From assembly GCA_046349515.1 (NCBI GenBank), contig JAXMCE010000003.1, forward strand, positions 1-64,000: 64,000 nucleotides of DNA, in the 5' to 3' direction. A program made the translations under genes and the position numbers. Positions 43,924-52,844 of this stretch are shown here, piece after piece; the first letter of the stretch is position 1; every line of letters begins with the position of its first letter. The notes beneath the pieces were generated by a model, which did no database searches, was not told where the DNA came from, and worked only from the letters and a program-made list of their open reading frames with translations. Source of the stretch: JBGPGW01 sp046349515. GTDB taxonomy: Bacteria; Pseudomonadota; Alphaproteobacteria; CADEGL01.

Positions 43924-44885
43924 AGCGGGTCCTCTTCATCACCTCCACGCGCATTGGCGACGCCATCCTGTCGACCGGCGTCTTGTCCTGGCTCATCGAC
44001 CGCTTTCCGGATGCACGGTTCACCATTGCTTGTGGTCCGGTCGCAGCGCCCCTGTTCAGCGCCGTGCCGCGGCTCGAACGGGTGATCGTCCTGACGAAGC
44101 AATCCTGGAGCCGACATTGGCTCGGACTCTGGGCGCAATGCGCGCCCCATGCGTGGCAGGCGGTGGTCGATCTCCGCGGTTCGGCCGTCGCCTACGGTTT
44201 GATGTGCGGCGAGCGCTTCGTGAAACGCTCGAACGTTGGCGGCATGCACATGGTCGAGGAACTGGCCCGGGTGGTGGGGCTGTCCGAGCCACGGGCACCC
44301 AAGCTCTGGACCGCGCCCGAACATTGGCAGCAGGCGGAAAGCCTCATTGCGCGCACGACACCTATCCTTGGCGTGGGGCCGGCCGCGAACTGGCGAGGCA
44401 AGGAGTGGCCATCTCATCGTTTCGGCGAGCTTGTGTCCCGCCTCACCGGGCCGGGTGGCATCTTGCCCGGCGCCCGCGTTGCGCTGTTCGGCGCAGCGTC
44501 CGAGCGACGCCAGGCCGAAGATATCCGCCTCGCGGTCCATCACGATCGGCTGATCGATCTCATGGGCCGCGTCGATTTGCTCACGGCCTATCTCTGCCTT
44601 CGGCGCTGCGCGTTCTATGTCGGCAACGATTCCGGGACGATGCACCTGGCCGCTGCGGCCGGCGCGCCGACGCTCGGCCTCTTCGGGCCCAGCAGGGACG
44701 AAGTCTACGGACCCTGGGGCCCGCACTGCGCCGTCGTGCGGACTCCTGAATCGATCGAAGAATTGACGTCCCGGCCGGGCTACGACCACCGCACGACGGG
44801 GACGCTCATGGGGAGCCTCACGGTCGATGCGGCAGCATCGGCGGCGCACGAGCTTTGGCGCCGATGCCGGGACCGCGCGGCATGA
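43920..44885 (+). CDS. Glycosyltransferase family 9 (heptosyltransferase-like), GTG start
   Basis: A 321-residue GT9-family enzyme, the family of WaaC/WaaF heptosyltransferases that build the LPS inner core. Seen: VKRVLFITSTRIGDAILSTG at the N-terminus, a typical GT9 start; GVGPAANWRGKEWP in the donor site; and YVGNDSGTMHLAAAAGAPTLGLFGPS, the GT9 hallmark. The GTG at 43920 overlaps the previous stop; an upstream ATG in frame would add 12 unrelated residues. Transferred sugar not proven. The stop overlaps the next start (ATGA). Confidence 0.88.
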   Translation: MKRVLFITSTRIGDAILSTGVLSWLIDRFPDARFTIACGPVAAPLFSAVPRLERVIVLTKQSWSRHWLGLWAQCAPHAWQAVVDLRGSAVAYGLMCGERFVKRSNVGGMHMVEELARVVGLSEPRAPKLWTAPEHWQQAESLIARTTPILGVGPAANWRGKEWPSHRFGELVSRLTGPGGILPGARVALFGAASERRQAEDIRLAVHHDRLIDLMGRVDLLTAYLCLRRCAFYVGNDSGTMHLAAAAGAPTLGLFGPSRDEVYGPWGPHCAVVRTPESIEELTSRPGYDHRTTGTLMGSLTVDAAASAAHELWRRCRDRAA

Positions 44886-45637
44886 CCGGCCCGCGCCTGT
44901 CCGCCTTGATCGTCGCTCACAATGAGGAAGCGGAGCTTCCGGCGTGCCTCGGGTCCGTATCATTCGCCGATGAAATCGTCGTCGTTCTCGATCGATGCAC
45001 GGACGGGTCGCGGTCGGCTGTCGAGCGGTTTCCCGCGAAGATCGTTGAGGGAGCGTGGGAAATCGAAGGGCCACGCCGCATGGCTGGCATCGAGGCCTGC
45101 TCCGGCGATTGGATCTTTGAGATCGATGCCGATGAGCGCGTATCGGCGGAACTTGCTGCCGAAATTCGGGAACGCATTGCGACGGCGCCGGCTGGATATT
45201 TCCTCGTGCCCGTCGACAACTATATCGGCGATCGGCTCGTGCGCCATGGGTGGGGTGCCTCCTGGGGGACCGCTGCCAAGGCCTGCCTCTTTTCGCGCGG
45301 CGCCAAGCGCTGGGGCGACCAGCGCGTCCATCCACGCATCGACATGTCCGGCGAGCGTCAGTGGCTCTCGAAGCCGATCGCGCATTATGTCGACCGGGAC
45401 ATCTCGGATATGATCGCGCGGCTTGACCGCTACACCTCGGCACGCGCGAAGGATCTCCGCGCGAGCGGGGAGATCGGCAGTTTCGGCCCCAATCTCCGGC
45501 GCCTCTTCTCGCGGTTCTACAAATGCTATGTCCGTCGAAAGGGCTACCGCGAAGGGGGGTATGGCTTTCTCATCGCGCTCTTTGCTGGATTGTACCCGTT
45601 ACTGTCCTTCCTCAAGGCCAAGTTGGAACGGGAATGA
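44882..45637 (+). CDS. Glycosyltransferase family 2, LPS-core WaaE/KdtX type
   Basis: A 251-residue GT-A enzyme. LSALIVAHNEEAELPACLGS at the N-terminus and the metal/nucleotide-binding DWIFEIDADERVS are classic for the WaaE/LgtF subgroup that adds glucose to inner-core heptose. A short basic C-terminus with a hydrophobic stretch (GYGFLIALFAGLYPLLSFLK) suggests membrane association. The start overlaps the previous gene (ATGA). The next gene starts about 40 bases downstream. Confidence 0.88.
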   Translation: MTGPRLSALIVAHNEEAELPACLGSVSFADEIVVVLDRCTDGSRSAVERFPAKIVEGAWEIEGPRRMAGIEACSGDWIFEIDADERVSAELAAEIRERIATAPAGYFLVPVDNYIGDRLVRHGWGASWGTAAKACLFSRGAKRWGDQRVHPRIDMSGERQWLSKPIAHYVDRDISDMIARLDRYTSARAKDLRASGEIGSFGPNLRRLFSRFYKCYVRRKGYREGGYGFLIALFAGLYPLLSFLKAKLERE

Positions 45638-45678
45638 GCAGCGTGCGGCCGATCGACCGCGTTTGCTGAGCGAGGGTG

Positions 45679-46701
45679 ATGCGGGTACTCCAGGCGATGG
45701 CCGGCGCGCCGCATGGCGGCGCCGAGGCGTTCTTCGAGCGGCTGGTGCCGGCCCTCGCGCGTGCCGGCCTCACTCAGCGTGTTCTCATTCGGCGCAATGC
45801 CGGGCGGGCCCAGCGGCTGCGCAAGGCGGGTATCGATCCGGTGGAGTTGTCATTCGGTAGCATGCTCGACCTCTCGACGCGGCGGGCCTTTCAGCGCGAA
45901 GTGCGCCGCTTCCGGCCAGACATCGTGCTGACCTGGATGAGCCGCGCGACGCGCTTCTGTCCGCGCGATGGCTTCGTTCATATTGCGCGGCTGGGCGGGT
46001 ATTATGACGTGAAGCATTATCGGCATTGCGACCACTTGGTCGGCAATACGCGGGACATCGTGAAATACCTGACGGAGAGCGGCTGGCCAGCGGAGCGCGC
46101 CCATTACCTTCCGAATTTTGTCGATTCCCAGCCGTTGGCGGCCCTTCCGCGCGCCATGTTCTCGACCCCCGATGGTGTTCCACTCGCATTGGCGCTGGGG
46201 CGGCTCCATGAGAACAAGGCGTTCGACATCTTGATTGCCGCGCTTCGCGACGTGCCGAGGCTCTGGCTGTGGATCGCGGGGGAGGGGCCCGAGAAAGCCA
46301 GCCTTGAAGCCCAGGCGGCATCGCTCGGTGTCGGCGAGCGGCTGCGTTTCATTGGCTGGCGCGAGGACGTGCCCGCTCTCCTTGCTGCCGCAGATATGCT
46401 GGTCTGCCCCTCGCGGCATGAGCCCCTCGGCAATGTCGTGATCGAGGGATGGGCGCATCACCGCCCGGTGATTGCCGCGGCGAGCGCGGGTCCGCTCGCC
46501 CTCATCCGCGACGGGGACAACGGCCTGATCGTTCCCATCGACGATGCGGTTTCGCTTGCGAAGGCCATCGAGCGTATCATCGACGATCGCGGGCTCGCGA
46601 CGCACCTTGTCGACGGTGGTTGGCGGGCCTTCGATGCCGAATTCACCGAGGCGGCCGTCGTGAGACAGTACCTCGACTTTTTCTCGCGGGTTATCCACTG
46701 A
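45679..46701 (+). CDS. Glycosyltransferase family 4
   Basis: A 340-residue GT-B transferase of GT4. The N-terminal GAPHGGAEAFFERLVPALA loop, the central LALGRLHENKAFDILIAAL and the donor-binding EPLGNVVIEGWAHHRPVIA (E-x7-E) are standard. A GTG one codon before the ATG at 45679 is also usable. The stop overlaps the asnB-like start by one base (TGATG). Part of the surface-glycan cluster. Confidence 0.9.
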   Translation: MRVLQAMAGAPHGGAEAFFERLVPALARAGLTQRVLIRRNAGRAQRLRKAGIDPVELSFGSMLDLSTRRAFQREVRRFRPDIVLTWMSRATRFCPRDGFVHIARLGGYYDVKHYRHCDHLVGNTRDIVKYLTESGWPAERAHYLPNFVDSQPLAALPRAMFSTPDGVPLALALGRLHENKAFDILIAALRDVPRLWLWIAGEGPEKASLEAQAASLGVGERLRFIGWREDVPALLAAADMLVCPSRHEPLGNVVIEGWAHHRPVIAAASAGPLALIRDGDNGLIVPIDDAVSLAKAIERIIDDRGLATHLVDGGWRAFDAEFTEAAVVRQYLDFFSRVIH

Positions 46702-48503
46702 TGTGCGGGATCGCTGGCCTCATGGTGTCGGAAGGCCAAATCCCCGATGGAAATCTGCTCGATCGGCTTGCGGCCGCCTTGAGCCACCGCGGTCCGGACG
46801 GGCACGGCCGGCATGTCTCGGGCAACCTTGGCATGATCCAGACGCGGCTGGCCATCATCGACCTCCGGACGGGCGATCAGCCGCTGTACTGGCGGGACGG
46901 CACGGCCCTCGTCGCGAACGCCGAAATCTACAACTATGTCGAGTTGCGGGCCGCCGATCCGGATGTCAATTACCAAACAGGATCCGACTGCGAGTCGCCG
47001 CTGCACCTCTATGAGCGCCACGGCCTCGATTTCGCGCAGCACTTGCGCGGCATGTATGCAATCGCACTTCACGACCCGCACCGACGGCGTCTCGCCCTCG
47101 TGCGCGACCCCTTCGGCATCAAGCCGCTTTACTATGCCGAGACCGCCCGCGGCTTCGTCTTCGCGTCAGAGCCCCACGCGATTCTTGCGGCGGGTCTTGC
47201 CGCACCACGCGTGCAGGCGGCGCGGCGCACGGAGCTTCTCCAGCTTCAGTTCACGACCGGCCGAGCGACCGTGTTCGAAGGCATCGAGCGTCTGTTGCCG
47301 GGGGAGATGGTGGTGGTCTCGGACGGGCGCATCGTCGAGCGCCGCCGTGTTTCCGCCCTTCCGAGCGGCGGCCCGCTCTCGATGTCCGACGATGACGCGC
47401 TGGCCCAACTCGATCGTATCCTTGAGGACAGCGTGCGGATTCACCAGCGCTCGGACGTGCCCTACGGCATGTTTCTCTCCGGCGGTATCGACTCCTCCGT
47501 CGTGCTGGCCATGATGGCGCGGCTGAATGAGCGGCCGGTCGTCGCGTTTACGGCGGGATTTCCCGACGCAAGCGTCCATGACGAGCGGAGCCATGCCCGC
47601 GCGCTCGCGCGTTCCTTCGGCGCTGAGCATGTCGAGATCCCGTTCACCGCCCAAGACTTTTGGAGCCTCTTGCCCGAGGTCGCGGCCTCTCTCGATGATC
47701 CGGTGGCCGATTATGCCGTTCTGCCGACCTACAAGCTGGGAGCTGCCGCCGCCGGGCAAGTCAAGGTCATTCTGTCGGGTGAAGGGGGGGATGAGATTTT
47801 CGCGGGCTACGGCCGCTACCGCAGTGTCATGCGGCCGTGGTGGCGTGGCGGGCGGACGCTGCGCGCGCGGGGGGTGCTCGACGGCCTCGGTGTTTTGCGC
47901 CAAGAGAATGCCAGCTGGCGCGATGGCATCGCAGGCGCCGAGATCACTGCGACCATGGCCGGCCGGACGCCGCTTCAGGTCGCTCAGGCAACGGACTGTG
48001 CCGATTGGCTGCCGAACGATCTCCTCAATAAGCTCGACCGCTGTTTGATGGTGCACGGCATCGAGGGACGCACGCCGTTTCTCGATCCGGTCGTTGCCGA
48101 CTTCGCGTTCCGCCTTCCCGACGGGCTCAAGGTGCGCCGTGGCATGGGCAAGTGGATTCTCCGGCGCTGGCTTGAGCGGCATGCGCCCGCGGCCGAGCCC
48201 TTTGGGCGGAAGCGCGGGTTCACCGTTCCGGTGGGTGAGTGGATCGCGGCGAGGGGACGGGCCCTGGGACCACTGGTCGCGGCACAGCCGGGTATCGCCG
48301 AATGCTGCCAGCCCGAGGCGGTACGGCGTCTTTTCGAGACAAGTGGTAAACGCCCGGGCTTCGCGGCGTGGGTGCTACTCTTCTATGCGCTGTGGCACCG
48401 GCGGCATATCTTGGGCCTCTCGCCCGTCGGCGATGTCTTTGAAACGCTGGGCGCCAGCGTCGAACAGGCGCCCGACCGCGTGCAAGCCAGGAGGCGCGCA
48501 TGA
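46701..48503 (+). CDS. asnB: Asparagine synthetase-type glutamine amidotransferase
   Basis: A 600-residue class II amidotransferase with an N-terminal Ntn glutaminase (nucleophile Cys2 in MCGIAG, SHRGPDG, RDPFGIKPLYY) and a C-terminal synthetase domain with the PP-loop FLSGGIDSSVV, followed by SGEGGDEIFAGYGRY. True asparagine synthesis is possible, but paralogs in polysaccharide clusters amidate sugar acids. Placement directly after four glycosyltransferases and overlap with the gene before and after it (TGATG, ATGA) favour the glycan role, by inference. All catalytic motifs are intact. Confidence 0.88.
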   Translation: MCGIAGLMVSEGQIPDGNLLDRLAAALSHRGPDGHGRHVSGNLGMIQTRLAIIDLRTGDQPLYWRDGTALVANAEIYNYVELRAADPDVNYQTGSDCESPLHLYERHGLDFAQHLRGMYAIALHDPHRRRLALVRDPFGIKPLYYAETARGFVFASEPHAILAAGLAAPRVQAARRTELLQLQFTTGRATVFEGIERLLPGEMVVVSDGRIVERRRVSALPSGGPLSMSDDDALAQLDRILEDSVRIHQRSDVPYGMFLSGGIDSSVVLAMMARLNERPVVAFTAGFPDASVHDERSHARALARSFGAEHVEIPFTAQDFWSLLPEVAASLDDPVADYAVLPTYKLGAAAAGQVKVILSGEGGDEIFAGYGRYRSVMRPWWRGGRTLRARGVLDGLGVLRQENASWRDGIAGAEITATMAGRTPLQVAQATDCADWLPNDLLNKLDRCLMVHGIEGRTPFLDPVVADFAFRLPDGLKVRRGMGKWILRRWLERHAPAAEPFGRKRGFTVPVGEWIAARGRALGPLVAAQPGIAECCQPEAVRRLFETSGKRPGFAAWVLLFYALWHRRHILGLSPVGDVFETLGASVEQAPDRVQARRRA

Positions 48504-49843
48504 CGTCCGAGACGTTCGATCTCATCATCAAGGGCGGTCGCGTTGCGACGCCGGGCGGCCTCGTCGAGGCCGATGTGGGCGTGCGCGATGGGCGCATCGT
48601 CGCGCTTGGCTCCCTCTCGGGCATGCGCGCGGCGGAAACCGTCGATGCGGCGCGGCTCCACGTCCTTCCGGGCGTCATCGACACACAGGTCCATTTCCGG
48701 GAGCCCGGCCTTGAACACAAGGAGGATCTCGCAACGGGCACCGCGTCCGCCATTCTCGGTGGTGTCACCACGGTGTTCGAAATGCCGAACACGAAGCCTC
48801 TGACGCTGCGTGCGCCGGAGCTCAACGACAAGCTCGCGCGGGCGAAGGGGCGGGCTTCGAGCGACTACGCCTTCTTCATCGGTGCGGCGGCGGAGAATGC
48901 CGACGAGCTTGGCGCGCTCGAGCGTCTGCCCGGCTGTTGCGGGGTCAAGATGTTCATGGGGAGCTCGACCGGAAGCCTTCTCGTGCCGGACGACCCGACG
49001 GTGCGCCGCGTTCTGAAATCGGGCACGCGGCGTGTCGCGGTCCACGCCGAGGACGAACCGCGCCTCCTCGAGCGCAAGAACATCGCCGAATCCGCCGGCC
49101 GTCCCCATGCCCATTCCGAATGGCGCGACGTCGAATCTGCGTTGCGTGCGACCACGCGTCTTCTTTCGATCGCGCGCGAGGTAGGGCGTCGTGTCCATGT
49201 GCTCCATGTGACGACGGCCGAGGAAATGGCGCTTCTAGCCCACAACAAGGATGTGGCGACGGTCGAGGTCACGCCGCAGCATCTCACTTTGGCCGCGCCC
49301 GAGTGTTACGATCGGCTTGGCAATTTTGCCCAGATGAATCCGCCGATTCGCGAAACGCGCCATCGCGACGCGCTCTGGAAGGCGATCGAGGAGGGGGTCG
49401 TCGATGTGTTGGGCTCCGATCACGCGCCCCACACGCGCGCGGAGAAGGAGCAGCCCTATCCCAAGAGTCCCTCTGGCATGCCCGGCGTGCAGACGCTTCT
49501 TCTCCTCATGCTCGATCACGTGAACAAGGGCCGCCTTAGTCTCGAGCGTCTGGTCGATCTCACCGCTCACGGGCCCCAGCGCATCTACAACATCGCGTGC
49601 AAAGGCCGCATCGCGCTCGGCTACGATGCCGATTTCGTCCTCGTCGATATGAAGGCGCGGCGGCGCATTACCGTCGCTGCAATGGCCAGCAAGACCGGCT
49701 GGACGCCGTTTGACGGGATGGAGACGACCGGCTGGCCGACCGCAACCATCTTGCGCGGCCGTATGGTGATGAAGGATGGCGAGCGCATGGGCCCGCCGTC
49801 AGGCGCGCCGGTCCGGTTCCTCGAAACGCTGGACGCTCGTTGA
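48500..49843 (+). CDS. Dihydroorotase-like amidohydrolase
   Basis: A 447-residue cyclic amidohydrolase closest to dihydroorotase. The carbamylated-lysine segment GVKMFMGSS and the SDHAPH metal/catalytic segment are intact. The first metal motif, normally HxH in DxHxHxR, reads DTQVHFREPG, so the first His is Gln63 while His65 is kept. Alphaproteobacterial proteins of this form are usually annotated pyrC-like, and the second active dihydroorotase may lie elsewhere. It is coupled to the asnB-like gene (ATGA) at the end of the glycan cluster, an unusual place for pyrimidine synthesis. Activity is therefore uncertain. Confidence 0.8.
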   Translation: MTSETFDLIIKGGRVATPGGLVEADVGVRDGRIVALGSLSGMRAAETVDAARLHVLPGVIDTQVHFREPGLEHKEDLATGTASAILGGVTTVFEMPNTKPLTLRAPELNDKLARAKGRASSDYAFFIGAAAENADELGALERLPGCCGVKMFMGSSTGSLLVPDDPTVRRVLKSGTRRVAVHAEDEPRLLERKNIAESAGRPHAHSEWRDVESALRATTRLLSIAREVGRRVHVLHVTTAEEMALLAHNKDVATVEVTPQHLTLAAPECYDRLGNFAQMNPPIRETRHRDALWKAIEEGVVDVLGSDHAPHTRAEKEQPYPKSPSGMPGVQTLLLLMLDHVNKGRLSLERLVDLTAHGPQRIYNIACKGRIALGYDADFVLVDMKARRRITVAAMASKTGWTPFDGMETTGWPTATILRGRMVMKDGERMGPPSGAPVRFLETLDAR

Positions 49844-49849
49844 CCGCGC

Positions 49850-50113
49850 TCAGTGAATCGTGAATTCGCCGTCGGCGAAATTCCAGCGCATCTCCGAACT
49901 CGGGCCCGCTTGAACGATCGTGACGGAGTGGAGCGTTCCGACGAGCGAGCGTGTCCAGAAATCGAGAAATTGCACGACGCGCGGAAAGTGGGGCGCCACG
50001 TCGTTGGTTTGCCAGACGAAGGTCTGCAGCAGGCCGGGATAATCCGGCATGTGGTAGAGGATCTCCGCTGTCGTCAGGCGGAGGGTGGGGACTTCAAGAC
50101 GTTGGTACTTCAT
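49850..50113 (-). CDS. usg: Usg family protein
   Basis: An 87-residue protein of the Usg family, found in alphaproteobacteria (first noted beside trp genes); its function is not known. The sequence LRLTTAEILYHMPDYPGLLQTFVWQ and FPRVVQFLDFWTRSLVG is the family core. The frame extends to 50182, but the ATG at 50113 matches the known N-terminus. It converges on the dihydroorotase-like gene with 6 bases between stops. Confidence 0.88.
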   Translation of the reverse strand: MKYQRLEVPTLRLTTAEILYHMPDYPGLLQTFVWQTNDVAPHFPRVVQFLDFWTRSLVGTLHSVTIVQAGPSSEMRWNFADGEFTIH

Positions 50114-50472
50114 GGCACATCTCGCTTGGTCTGCATGACCTTTGGCGGGTGTCTTCCCGTCGCGGATTAGTCTCCTCCCCAATCGTTAAGGATAAGTTCG
50201 TGTACGATTGTGGTAAATACTTGATAAATAATAATAAATCAGCAGCACTGATCATGCCCGGCTGCCAGGGCGTCATCCTGCGCTACGAGTCGTCGACTCG
50301 TCGGGCCTCACGGGCCGCAGTCGGCTTGGATTTAACGTTAATGCAAGGGCTTACGCCGCCTGCCGGGCTGACGGCCAGAGAGACCTTCTGATATCGTGAT
50401 CGCGAACGGCGTCGCGCCGCCCATCTCCGCGGGCGTCGCCGGTAGAACAAGAATGACGGGAAGGACGGAACG
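50114..50472. other. Intergenic region with an AT-rich island and small inverted repeats
   Basis: About 360 bases between divergent genes usg and acuI. Bases about 50185-50245 are strikingly AT-rich (GATAAATAATAATAAATC) compared with everything around. Three short palindromes follow: ATCAG/CTGAT at about 50237-50255, CGAGTC/GACTCG at about 50285-50299, and TTAACGTTAA at 50332-50341. The AT-rich part is a likely promoter region for usg and/or acuI; I cannot exclude a small RNA. No gene-like frame is evident. Confidence 0.5.
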
Positions 50473-51468
50473 ATGGCCAAGGGTTTCAGGGCACTCATCC
50501 TCGAGGAGGCGCAAGGCAAGGTAACGTCGTCGGTGCGCGAGCTCGACGAATCGGCGCTGCCCGAGGGCGACGTGACGGTTGCGGTCGAATACTCGACCCT
50601 CAATTACAAGGACGGTCTCATCTTGAACGGACTCGGCAAGCTCGTGCGGACCTATCCGCACGTGCCGGGTATCGATTTCGCGGGTACGGTCGAGACCTCC
50701 AGCCACCGCGACTACAAGCCGGGCGACAAGGTGATCTTGACCGGCTGGCGCGTCGGCGAAGTTCACTGGGGCGGCTTTGCGAGCAAGGCGCGCGTCAAGG
50801 GCGATTGGCTCGTTGCCGTGCCCAAAGGCCTCGACACCCGCATGGCCATGGCGATCGGCACGGCCGGCTTCACCTCCATGCTGGCGGTCATGGCGCTCGA
50901 GGAGCGGGGGCTCACAACTGCGGCCGGCGAGATCGCCGTCACGGGAGCGGCGGGCGGGGTCGGCAGCATTGCGACCGCTATTCTCGCCCATCGCGGCTAT
51001 AACGTCGTGGCCTCGACAGGTCGGACCGAGACGCACGACTATTTGAAGGCTCTCGGCGCAAAGACGATTATCGATCGGAAGGAATTAGGCGAGGCGCCGA
51101 CGCGGCCTCTCGCGGCCGAACGCTTCGCTGGCGCTGTCGACAGCGTCGGCGGCAACACGCTTGCTTCGCTCCTGACTCAGATGAAGTACGGCGCGTCGGT
51201 GTCGGCCTGCGGACTTGCCGGCGGTGCTGAGCTCAAGACCACGGTCATTCCCTTCCTCCTGCGGGGAGTCAATTTGCTCGGCATCGATTCGGTCATGTGC
51301 CCCAAGGCGCGCCGCGTCGCGGCCTGGGACCGGTTGGCCAAGGAACTGCCGACGAAGTCACTGGAAAGCACGATCGTGGAAGCGCGCCTCGAAGATCTGC
51401 CGAAGCTCGGCGGCGACATCCTCAAGGGCCAGGTGAGGGGGCGGACCGTCGTTCGCATCGGTGCATGA
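50473..51468 (+). CDS. acuI: AcuI/YhdH-type acryloyl-CoA reductase-like oxidoreductase
   Basis: A 331-residue MDR-superfamily NADPH oxidoreductase lacking zinc ligands. STLNYKDGLILNGLGK and PHVPGIDFAGTV are diagnostic of the AcuI/YhdH group, whose members reduce acryloyl-CoA to propionyl-CoA (detoxifying acrylate from DMSP or 3-hydroxypropionate). The nucleotide-binding motif is VTGAAGGVGSIAT. AAGGACGGA lies 4 bases before the ATG. A small lipoprotein gene overlaps its stop (ATGA). Substrate by family only. Confidence 0.9.
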   Translation: MAKGFRALILEEAQGKVTSSVRELDESALPEGDVTVAVEYSTLNYKDGLILNGLGKLVRTYPHVPGIDFAGTVETSSHRDYKPGDKVILTGWRVGEVHWGGFASKARVKGDWLVAVPKGLDTRMAMAIGTAGFTSMLAVMALEERGLTTAAGEIAVTGAAGGVGSIATAILAHRGYNVVASTGRTETHDYLKALGAKTIIDRKELGEAPTRPLAAERFAGAVDSVGGNTLASLLTQMKYGASVSACGLAGGAELKTTVIPFLLRGVNLLGIDSVMCPKARRVAAWDRLAKELPTKSLESTIVEARLEDLPKLGGDILKGQVRGRTVVRIGA

Positions 51469-51749
51469 GCGCCCGCGTGATTTTGCTTGGTCTTACGACG
51501 CTTCTCGCGCTCGCGGGCTGCGACCGCTACACGGGCCTCGAGATCAGGAAATACACCAACTCCGAGTTGCTGCAGCTTGGTTGGGCCCAGCAGGATCTCG
51601 TCGTCACCGAGCCGCCACGCTACTGCTACAAGACGCTTGCCGACAACGATTGCTACACGCAGCCGCAGCCAGGGCAGGAATATCGTTACGTGGCACCCTA
51701 CGCGCCGGTCCCGAAGGTAACGGTCATCAAGCCGAGCGCAACACAGTAG
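51465..51749 (+). CDS. Small lipoprotein of unknown function
   Basis: A 94-residue protein with a lipoprotein signal peptide: MSARVILLGLTTLLALAGC, lipobox LAGC with Cys19 as acylation site. The mature part is Tyr-rich and has two more cysteines in YCYKTLADNDCY, possibly a disulfide. It ends in a Pro-rich tail (APYAPVPKVTVIKPS). The start overlaps the acuI stop, so translation is coupled. I do not recognise the family; no function proposed. Confidence 0.75.
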   Translation: MSARVILLGLTTLLALAGCDRYTGLEIRKYTNSELLQLGWAQQDLVVTEPPRYCYKTLADNDCYTQPQPGQEYRYVAPYAPVPKVTVIKPSATQ

Positions 51750-51755
51750 GTGCGA

Positions 51756-52784
51756 CTAGCCACCCCAGATTTGGCCCAAGACGCGGCGAAGATTTTCGCC
51801 GAGGAAGCCGCGGACATGCGCTTCGCTCCACCCGCGCGCGAGCAAAGCGTCCGTCAGGACCGGCAACTCCGCGGGTGAGCCGCATTCGGTAATGTATCGC
51901 GTGCGCACGTCGTTGCCGAACGCCTCCGCATAGCGCGAAATCGCTCCCGGATAGCGGTTGAAAGTCATCTCGATCGTGGCGCTGACCTTGGCGAGGTCTG
52001 AGACCAACGGAAAGTCGGTTCCAAAGGCGATCCGCTCCGGCCCCACGAGGCCGACGACGTGGTCGACATGGCGGAGGAAATCAGCGAGCGAGGGCCGCGC
52101 ATTCGACTTTTGGTCCCAGCACATCGGCCCGTAGACGGAAACGCCGATGAGTCCGCCGGTGGCGGCAACCGCCTTGATGACGGCATCACTCTTGTTCCGT
52201 GCCGCCCCAGCCACGGCCTTGGCATTGGCATGGGTGAGCAGCACCGGTTTCGCGGACGCTGCTGCCGCATCGAGGCAGGTCTTCTCGCCGACATGCGACA
52301 GGTCGAGGGCGATACCGATGCGGTTCATGGCCTCGATCGCCCGCTTGCCGAGGGGCGAGAGTCCGCCATCGTTCGGCTCGAGGCATCCATCGCCGAGGAA
52401 ATTGCGCTCGTTATAGGTGAGCTGCATGACCCGCACGCCCAGGCGATGGAAGAGGCTCAACCGCTCGAGTTTGTCTTCGATTGGCCGCATGTTCTGCCAG
52501 CCCATGATGAGGCCGATCTTGCCCTCCGCCCGCGCCCCCGGAATGTCCGAGGCCTTGTGGATGATGCGCCACGGGCTGTCGGGCCGCGTCGCGCGATCGA
52601 TCCATGCGCCGATCTGGTCGCAGGTTTCCGCGAAATCGGCATGAAACCCCGAGACGGTCAAGTTGATGGCATCGACGCCACCGGCGCGGAGCGGTTCCGT
52701 CGTGCCGTCGCAGGTGAAGATCAGCCCGTCGATGACGAGGGCGTCCTTGTGGAGCGCTGCGGCGCGCGGCGAGATCTCAGCCAT
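51756..52784 (-). CDS. M19 (membrane dipeptidase)-like protein lacking the HxD zinc motif
   Basis: A 342-residue TIM-barrel protein of the renal/membrane dipeptidase family. Later family motifs are kept: DLSHVGEKT, THANAKAVAGAARN and AFGTDFP. The first zinc motif, normally DGHNDLP, reads DGLIFTC (Leu21 and Phe23 at the ligand positions), and the bridging Glu region (usually GIEGG) reads MGWQN. So the usual binuclear zinc centre should not form. It is either a specialised subfamily or non-catalytic. It is the last gene of the minus-strand unit led by the GntR regulator. Confidence 0.8.
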   Translation of the reverse strand: MAEISPRAAALHKDALVIDGLIFTCDGTTEPLRAGGVDAINLTVSGFHADFAETCDQIGAWIDRATRPDSPWRIIHKASDIPGARAEGKIGLIMGWQNMRPIEDKLERLSLFHRLGVRVMQLTYNERNFLGDGCLEPNDGGLSPLGKRAIEAMNRIGIALDLSHVGEKTCLDAAAASAKPVLLTHANAKAVAGAARNKSDAVIKAVAATGGLIGVSVYGPMCWDQKSNARPSLADFLRHVDHVVGLVGPERIAFGTDFPLVSDLAKVSATIEMTFNRYPGAISRYAEAFGNDVRTRYITECGSPAELPVLTDALLARGWSEAHVRGFLGENLRRVLGQIWGG

Positions 52785-52844
52785 GACGATCGCTCTCCTT
52801 CTCCAAGGGCGCCGGGCCGCGCTGATGGTGCCTCTTGGTCTTCA

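Noticed and set aside
50094..50276. 60-codon minus-strand frame in the usg-acuI gap
   Set aside because: No ribosome site or family resemblance; it overlaps the AT-rich promoter-like stretch.
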